A stretch of 48,405 nucleotides of DNA. It comes from an uncultured Bacillota bacterium (GTDB lineage Bacteria > Bacillota > Clostridia > Peptostreptococcales > Anaerovoracaceae). The stretch is taken from the NCBI GenBank assembly GCA_949292945.1, contig CASFAX010000009.1, forward strand, positions 1 to 48,405, written 5' to 3'. The translations under genes and the position numbers were made by a program. The notes under the pieces are model-generated. The model was given only the letters and a program-made list of their open reading frames with translations. It was not told where the DNA came from and made no database searches. Of the stretch, positions 43,617 to 48,405 are shown piece after piece. Within the stretch, counting starts at the first letter, position 1. Each line of letters begins with the position of its first letter.

Positions 43617-45605
43617 CTACCATTCTACGTGTATTGCGCCGAACGCACATGAGCTTTCGCATGCGCCGCACTTGATACATCTCTCATTATCGATAACGTA
43701 AGGTTCTTTAATCTTTCCGTAAATCGCGTCTGCCGGACAGTTCTTCGCGCACTTGGAGCAGCCTTTGCACCTGTCAGGGCTGATGACGAAGCGTCTTAAG
43801 GACGTGCAGGTATGGGACGCGCAGTGTTTGTCCAAAACGTGCTCCAGGTACTCTTCCCTGAACAGCTTCAGAGTGCTCTTTACAGGCAGGGACGCCGTCT
43901 TTCCGAGACCGCAGAGAGCCGTTTCCGTAATGGTATCCGCAAGCTCCTCGAGAAGGTCGAGATCCTCTTTCTTTCCGTTTCCTGCGACGATTCTCTCCAG
44001 TATCTCCAGCATACGCTTGGTGCCCTCGCGGCAAGGAACGCACTTTCCGCAGCTTTCCTTCTGGGTGAAGTTCATGAAGAACCTTGCAACCTCCACCATA
44101 CAGGTGGAATCGTCCATTACCACAAGACCGCCGGAGCCTATCATGGCGCCCATCTTCTTCAGGGAGTCGAAGTCCAGGCTTATATCCAGCTGCGGCGTGA
44201 TGAGGCAGCCTCCCGAAGGGCCTCCTATCTGGACGGCTTTGAAGGTTCCGTCGTTTTTGATGCCGCCGCCTATGTCAAATATTACCTCTCTAAGGGTCGT
44301 TCCCATAGGAACTTCTATAAGGCCCGTGTTCTTAACGCTTCCCGTAAGAGCGAAGGCCTTGGTGCCCGGGCTGTTTTCAGGGCCAATGGATTTAAACCAC
44401 GCCGCTCCTCTGCTTATTATTCCCGGAACGTTGGCGTATGTTTCAACGTTGTTCAAAACGGTCGGCTTGTCGAAGAGTCCGTGCTCTACGGTGCGCGGAG
44501 GCTTAACTCTCGGCATACCGCGGTTTCCCTCGATGGAAGCCGTAAGGGCGCTTCCCTCTCCGCATACGAACGCTCCCGCTCCGCGGTTGATGTGAAGCTT
44601 AAAGGAGAAGTCAGAGCCTAAGATATTCTCGCCTAAAAGTCCTGCTTCCTCGGCCTGGGCTATGGCGTTCTGAAGTCTCTTTATAGCCAGAGGATACTCT
44701 GCTCTAACGTAGATGTATCCCTCCTGAGCGCCTGTGGCGTAAGCCGCTATCATCATGCCTTCAAGGACTCTGTGCGGGTCGCCTTCCATGATGCTTCTGT
44801 CCATGAACGCGCCCGGGTCTCCTTCGTCGCCGTTACATACGACGTACCGCTGCTTTTCAGGCTGACGGGCAACCTGACTCCACTTGTAGCCTGTCTTGAA
44901 TCCGCCGCCTCCGCGTCCTCTCAGGTTCGATCCCGAAACTTCCTCTATGACGTCTTCTGGAGTCATATCGAACAAAGTCTTCACCAGAGCCTGATATCCG
45001 CCTCTTGCTATGTATTCCTCTATGTGCTCGGCATCTATGTGTCCGCAGTTTTCCAGAACTACGCGGGTCTGCTTCTTATAGAAAGGAATGTCCTCCTGAC
45101 GGGCGTATTCTATTCCGTCCTGCTTATAGAGAAGTTCCCTTATTATGTCGCCGTTCTTTACGGTTCTTTCAAAAATCGCCTTGCAGTCGTCTACGGAAAC
45201 CTTTGTATACAGTATCCCTAGCGGCTCAATTCTCATCAGCGGGCCCATCTCGCAGAATCCGTGACATCCGCTCTTCTTTACGGCAAAATCGTCTAATTCG
45301 CTTTCTCCGATTCCGCTTTCAGCTGCTTCCTTTCTGGCTCCCGCAATCTTTTCAACTGCCGCTCTGGCCTCTTCCTCAAGACCGTGGCCCGGAAGTCCCG
45401 CACATGCGATTTCAGGTCTGAAATCTATTTCAACATCCGGATTATCCTTTGCAAGGCGCTGCATCTCCTCGTAAATCTCACCGGATCCTCCTGCCAGACA
45501 ACCCGTTCCGGCGCAGATGAGAATCCTGCACTTGCACGCGTCGATTTTAGTCTTTGCGCTCTTACAGATCTGATTCAATACCTCTGCATTCGCTATTTTC
45601 TGCAT
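43617..45605 (-). CDS. hydB: NuoF-like NADH-binding subunit of the hydrogenase
   Basis: This subunit binds NADH and FMN and is the likely site of bifurcation. The N-terminal part (about 20-150) is a thioredoxin-like [2Fe-2S] domain (CAGTGCLAGGS, KSGCHGFCEMGP). The middle is the NuoF core with GRGGGGFKTGYKW and the NADH-site block CNGDEGDPGAFMDR; ESCGKCVPCREGTKR binds the N3-type [4Fe-4S] cluster. The C-terminal end carries two ferredoxin-type clusters (CKGCSKCAKNCP and CIKCGACESSCAFGA). The 662 residues fit HydB/HndC. It lies 0 bp after hydC and 13 bp before hydA. Confidence 0.95.
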   Translation of the reverse strand: MQKIANAEVLNQICKSAKTKIDACKCRILICAGTGCLAGGSGEIYEEMQRLAKDNPDVEIDFRPEIACAGLPGHGLEEEARAAVEKIAGARKEAAESGIGESELDDFAVKKSGCHGFCEMGPLMRIEPLGILYTKVSVDDCKAIFERTVKNGDIIRELLYKQDGIEYARQEDIPFYKKQTRVVLENCGHIDAEHIEEYIARGGYQALVKTLFDMTPEDVIEEVSGSNLRGRGGGGFKTGYKWSQVARQPEKQRYVVCNGDEGDPGAFMDRSIMEGDPHRVLEGMMIAAYATGAQEGYIYVRAEYPLAIKRLQNAIAQAEEAGLLGENILGSDFSFKLHINRGAGAFVCGEGSALTASIEGNRGMPRVKPPRTVEHGLFDKPTVLNNVETYANVPGIISRGAAWFKSIGPENSPGTKAFALTGSVKNTGLIEVPMGTTLREVIFDIGGGIKNDGTFKAVQIGGPSGGCLITPQLDISLDFDSLKKMGAMIGSGGLVVMDDSTCMVEVARFFMNFTQKESCGKCVPCREGTKRMLEILERIVAGNGKKEDLDLLEELADTITETALCGLGKTASLPVKSTLKLFREEYLEHVLDKHCASHTCTSLRRFVISPDRCKGCSKCAKNCPADAIYGKIKEPYVIDNERCIKCGACESSCAFGAIHVEW

Positions 45606-46082
45606 CTATTCTGCTCCTCTCAGTTCCTCTATGAGATCCTCTGCTGCATCCGGGGTCATAGCCGGATAAACCTTATCGTTTACGGTCAGAACCGGAGCCA
45701 GTCCGCAGGCTCCCAGACACGACACCGTCTCCAGGGTGAACAGCATATCATCCGTAGTCGCCTTATCCTCTGAAAGACCCAGTACGCTGTAGAGTCTTTC
45801 AAGGATAGGGATGGACTTCCTTACGTGGCATGCCGTACCGTCGCAGACTTTGATGACGTATTTTCCCTTAGGTTCAAAGGAGAAATTCTCGTAGAACGTC
45901 GCAACGCTGTAAGCCTTAGCCTCGGTGATTCCGATCTTGTCCGCCACATATGAGAGAAGTTCTCCCGGCAGATATCGAAACTCGGTCTGGATGTCCTGTA
46001 TGATAGGTATGAGAGACGAAGGCACTGCTCCGTGCAGGGCGATTATCTCATCTGCCGTATCATAATATTTCTGATCCAACAT
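45606..46082 (-). CDS. hydC: NuoE-like [2Fe-2S] subunit of the hydrogenase
   Basis: The 158 residues form a NuoE-type thioredoxin-like [2Fe-2S] domain. The four cysteine ligands are in CDGTACHVRKS and in CLGACGLAP. The N-terminal helical part (LIPIIQDIQTEFRYLP) is the usual NuoE region. It is the first gene of the hydCBA unit, with an AGGAGG site and a promoter about 50 bp upstream, and passes electrons between HydB and the other clusters. Confidence 0.95.
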   Translation of the reverse strand: MLDQKYYDTADEIIALHGAVPSSLIPIIQDIQTEFRYLPGELLSYVADKIGITEAKAYSVATFYENFSFEPKGKYVIKVCDGTACHVRKSIPILERLYSVLGLSEDKATTDDMLFTLETVSCLGACGLAPVLTVNDKVYPAMTPDAAEDLIEELRGAE

Positions 46083-46128
46083 AGATACCTCCTGATAAAA
46101 TTCAAAAAATAAGATAATACTTGAAAAT

Positions 46129-46156
46129 ATTATATCTTAGGTACGATAAAAAGCAA
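46129..46156 (-). promoter_or_regulatory. Sigma-70 type promoter of hydCBA
   Basis: TTGCTT (46156-46151), a 16-base spacer and TATAAT (46134-46129) lie on the minus strand in an AT-rich leader about 47 bp before the start of hydC. Confidence 0.6.
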
Positions 46157-46251
46157 TAGGATTTTGTCAGGAGTTTGTTGTTAAATTATTTATTTTCTTA
46201 TTTTTATGATATACCTTAGTGTCCGTACACTCCCGGGCGCACTGCTGCCAC

Positions 46252-46292
46252 GAAAAAACACACAGGGAGATAAAGCTTCCTGTGCGTTTTTC
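46252..46292 (-). terminator. Terminator after the P1B-type ATPase
   Basis: An imperfect stem joins the A-rich arm ending CACACAGG (to 46265) with CCTGTGCGTTTTT (from 46279), and a run of T follows on the minus strand. It starts about 10 bp past the ATPase stop codon. Confidence 0.85.
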
Positions 46293-46301
46293 GTTACTTT
46301 T

Positions 46302-48380
46302 TTATGCTTTTTTCAAATCCTTCATGCTGTTTAACGTTATGGCAACGGTAGATGCGTTGTGCAGCCATGCCGATGTTGCAGGCCGCATTATACCGCTGAC
46401 CCCGCAACCTATAAGCCCGGCGTTTATCCCCACAATCTGCCTGTAATTTCTCCCTATTCTCTTCATCTGAAGCTCGCTCAGCTCTCTTAGAATCAGAAGC
46501 CCCGAAAGATCACCTGACCCTATGGTAATATCAGCTATCTCTCTCGCAATTTCCGCTCCGTCGCTTACCGCAATTCCCACGTTTGCAGCAGAAAGAGCAG
46601 GGGAATCGTTTATTCCGTCGCCAATCATTATAACCGTATGGCCTTCCGCCCGCTTTTTCTCAACGAACCGGGCCTTATCCTCCGGCAGAACTTCTGCATA
46701 GTATTCCTCAATTCCTGCCTGAGCCGCAATGGATTCCGCAGTCTTTGCGCTGTCGCCTGTCATCATGACCAGATTGTTTATACCCATCGATTTCAGGCCT
46801 TTTATTACATCTCCGGCCTCCTTGCGCACAGGGTCCTCAATGCATATTACAGCTGCAAGCCTCCCTTCTATCGCCATGTAAAGCTGCGAATAATCCGAAG
46901 GTATCCCGTCAAATTTTTCTTTCTCTCCTTCAGGAATCACACATCCTTCATCTTCAAAGACAAAGTGATAACTTCCTATTATGACTCGCCTGCCGTCTAT
47001 TTCAGAAACTATACCGTGTGCCACGATGTATTGAACCTTGGAGTGCATCTCCGCGTGACTGAGATTTCTCATTCTCGCTCCTTCAACTACGGCTTTTGCC
47101 ATTGAATGGGGAAAATGCTCCTCAAGGCATGCCGCAATCCGGAGCATTTCGTCCCGATCACCGCCTCCGAAAGGTACGACTTCTCTTACCACCGGCTGCG
47201 CTTTCGTAAGAGTTCCCGTTTTATCGAACACTACCACGTCGGCGCATGCAACCGCCTCCATGTATTTGCCGCCTTTTATCATTATATCGTATCGTCCCGC
47301 CTCACGAATGGCGGACAGTACCGATACCGGCATAGCAAGCTTAAGAGCGCAGGAAAAGTCAACCCTAAGGACGGACAGCGCCTTAGTGACGTTTCCGGTA
47401 AGGAGATACGTAAGTACGGTACCCGCCAGAGTGTACGGTACCAGTCTGTCCGCAATGTGCTCCGCCCTGCTCTCAGATTCCGATTTAAGCTTTTCGGTCT
47501 CCTCTATCATAGACACTATCTTTTCATACCTGGTGGAACCTTTAGTTTCTTTTACCTTTATTGATATTTCGCCCTCTTCCACCGCGGTTCCGGCGTATGC
47601 GTAGCCGCCCGCCTCTTTTTTGACAGGCATGGATTCTCCGGTCATGGAAGACTGGTTTACCATCGCTTCTCCCGATTCTACGATCCCATCGAAAGGTATC
47701 ACATTCCCCATGTGAACTACCACTATATCATCCGGCTTCACCTCGTCAGCCGGAACGAGAATATCTCCTTCTCCGGCTCTGAGCCACACTTTGTTGACCT
47801 TAAGTGACATACTCCTTGCCAGATCTCCCACGGATTTTTTGTGAGTCCACTCCTCCAGAAGTTCTCCTACTCCCAGCAGGAACATTACCGAACCTGCCGT
47901 TTCAAAGCTTCGCCTGGCAAGAGAGGCCGATATGGCCACAGCGTCCAGCACCGGTACTTCAAGCTTCCCCATTGTGAGGCACCTGATTCCCTTTAGAATG
48001 TAGGGTACGGCGTTTACAGCGGTTACGGCAGCTCTTACCGGATACGGCAAAAAAATCTTCTTCGCATACCGGAAAATCACCTTTTCAATCAGCTTCTCTC
48101 TGTAGTATGAGTTCAGCTGCCTTCCGCTGTCGTAATGAACTGTGTCGGAAACATCCGTCGTTTCAAAGCTGAATCCCCGAATACCGGCAATTATCTGCTC
48201 CCTGCCGCACGTAAACACTATTGCCGCATCGCCAGTCCGCTCATACACGGTCACTTTTATAACTCCCTCGACCTTCATCATGCGGTCGCGGAAAATGTCC
48301 GCTTCCCTATAAGCCAGAGAGGATCTTCCAAGATTGAACCTGATGCGGCCCTTTATTTCATCTTTAATTAAGAATCTCAT
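46302..48380 (-). CDS. P1B-type heavy-metal transporting ATPase, SCALK variant
   Basis: The 692-residue pump has an N-terminal HMA2-like domain without a CxxC motif, helices from about residue 110, the actuator TGES (247-250), the phosphorylated aspartate D386 in DKTGTLT, an SxxHP-like FPHSMA block and GDGINDSPAL. The membrane metal motif is SCALKLAMP (343-351) instead of the CPC of copper and zinc pumps, so the metal is uncertain. C-terminal helices follow, with NAGLIGCGVSGIMRP. The start at 48380 has only a weak ribosome site, and 25 bp upstream the window ends; the preceding bases may be the end of another gene. Confidence 0.9.
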   Translation of the reverse strand: MRFLIKDEIKGRIRFNLGRSSLAYREADIFRDRMMKVEGVIKVTVYERTGDAAIVFTCGREQIIAGIRGFSFETTDVSDTVHYDSGRQLNSYYREKLIEKVIFRYAKKIFLPYPVRAAVTAVNAVPYILKGIRCLTMGKLEVPVLDAVAISASLARRSFETAGSVMFLLGVGELLEEWTHKKSVGDLARSMSLKVNKVWLRAGEGDILVPADEVKPDDIVVVHMGNVIPFDGIVESGEAMVNQSSMTGESMPVKKEAGGYAYAGTAVEEGEISIKVKETKGSTRYEKIVSMIEETEKLKSESESRAEHIADRLVPYTLAGTVLTYLLTGNVTKALSVLRVDFSCALKLAMPVSVLSAIREAGRYDIMIKGGKYMEAVACADVVVFDKTGTLTKAQPVVREVVPFGGGDRDEMLRIAACLEEHFPHSMAKAVVEGARMRNLSHAEMHSKVQYIVAHGIVSEIDGRRVIIGSYHFVFEDEGCVIPEGEKEKFDGIPSDYSQLYMAIEGRLAAVICIEDPVRKEAGDVIKGLKSMGINNLVMMTGDSAKTAESIAAQAGIEEYYAEVLPEDKARFVEKKRAEGHTVIMIGDGINDSPALSAANVGIAVSDGAEIAREIADITIGSGDLSGLLILRELSELQMKRIGRNYRQIVGINAGLIGCGVSGIMRPATSAWLHNASTVAITLNSMKDLKKA

Positions 48381-48405
48381 ATTACCGTCAGCCTTCAGAC
48401 CCTAC

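Overview
The window looks like chromosome of a strictly anaerobic, amino-acid-fermenting low-GC-lineage Gram-positive (Clostridia). The evidence is a V/A-type ATP synthase with a Na+-type proteolipid signature, a trimeric [FeFe] hydrogenase, WhiA/RapZ/MurB, SpmA/SpmB homologues, a 3-keto-5-aminohexanoate cleavage enzyme (Kce), D-serine ammonia-lyase and two sigma-54 activators. Anaerovoracaceae or a close relative is my inference. I saw no rRNA, tRNA, CRISPR array, insertion sequence or prophage. Most genes lie on the minus strand.

Layout. 1-4141: V-type ATPase genes (C partial, E, K, I, G/H-like) with a promoter near 4261-4289. 4142-5015: gene-free, with a palindrome, repeat element A and a run of hairpins. 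5016-10707: AI-2E-family permease, murB, PHP hydrolase, rapZ, kce, whiA; kce has its own promoter and terminator and sits where yvcK is usually found. 10790-12277: AbiE toxin-antitoxin locus, the toxin broken by one in-frame amber codon. 12610-13460: a small membrane ORF and a lipoprotein. 13972-17957: yfcE, dsdA and a sigma-54 activator whose sensor domain resembles L-erythro-3,5-diaminohexanoate dehydrogenase, divergent from an NhaC-family transporter (18321-19829) with a near-perfect -24/-12 promoter. 20253-23891: amino-acid permease, di-cluster ferredoxin and AprA-like flavoprotein. 24714-28831: pstSCAB-phoU with a candidate Pho box. 29283-32468: polysaccharide deacetylase, dtd, Asp/Glu racemase and DmpA-type peptidase, preceded by a second -24/-12 promoter and divergent from a second sigma-54 activator (32718-34808), followed by an M20 amidohydrolase and alr. 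37735-39932: LD-carboxypeptidase with SpmB/SpmA-like membrane proteins behind a third -24/-12 promoter. 40248-41316: a membrane PH-like protein and a zinc-ribbon protein. 41921-46082: bifurcating-type hydrogenase HydABC. 46302-48380: P1B-type ATPase.

The genes suggest a cell that imports amino acids and peptides, handles D-amino acids and wall-derived peptides (dsdA, racemase, alr, DmpA, LD-carboxypeptidase, dtd), disposes of electrons through hydrogenase, and puts several of these functions under sigma-54 control.

The most unusual observation is in the non-coding DNA. At least five intergenic loci (A 4425, E 19986, B 29014, C 37405, D 41452) hold an element of about 190-200 bp with the same geometry: four inverted-repeat units of 37-39 bp arranged as two pairs, with a 43-44 bp pitch inside a pair and 107-118 bp between pair starts. 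The arm sequence is shared by the units within an element but differs between loci (TTCGATGT in A-C, TGCTCGGA in D, TTATCGT in E). Geometry is kept while sequence is not, with some compensatory and G-U-compatible changes. I do not recognise this as a described family.
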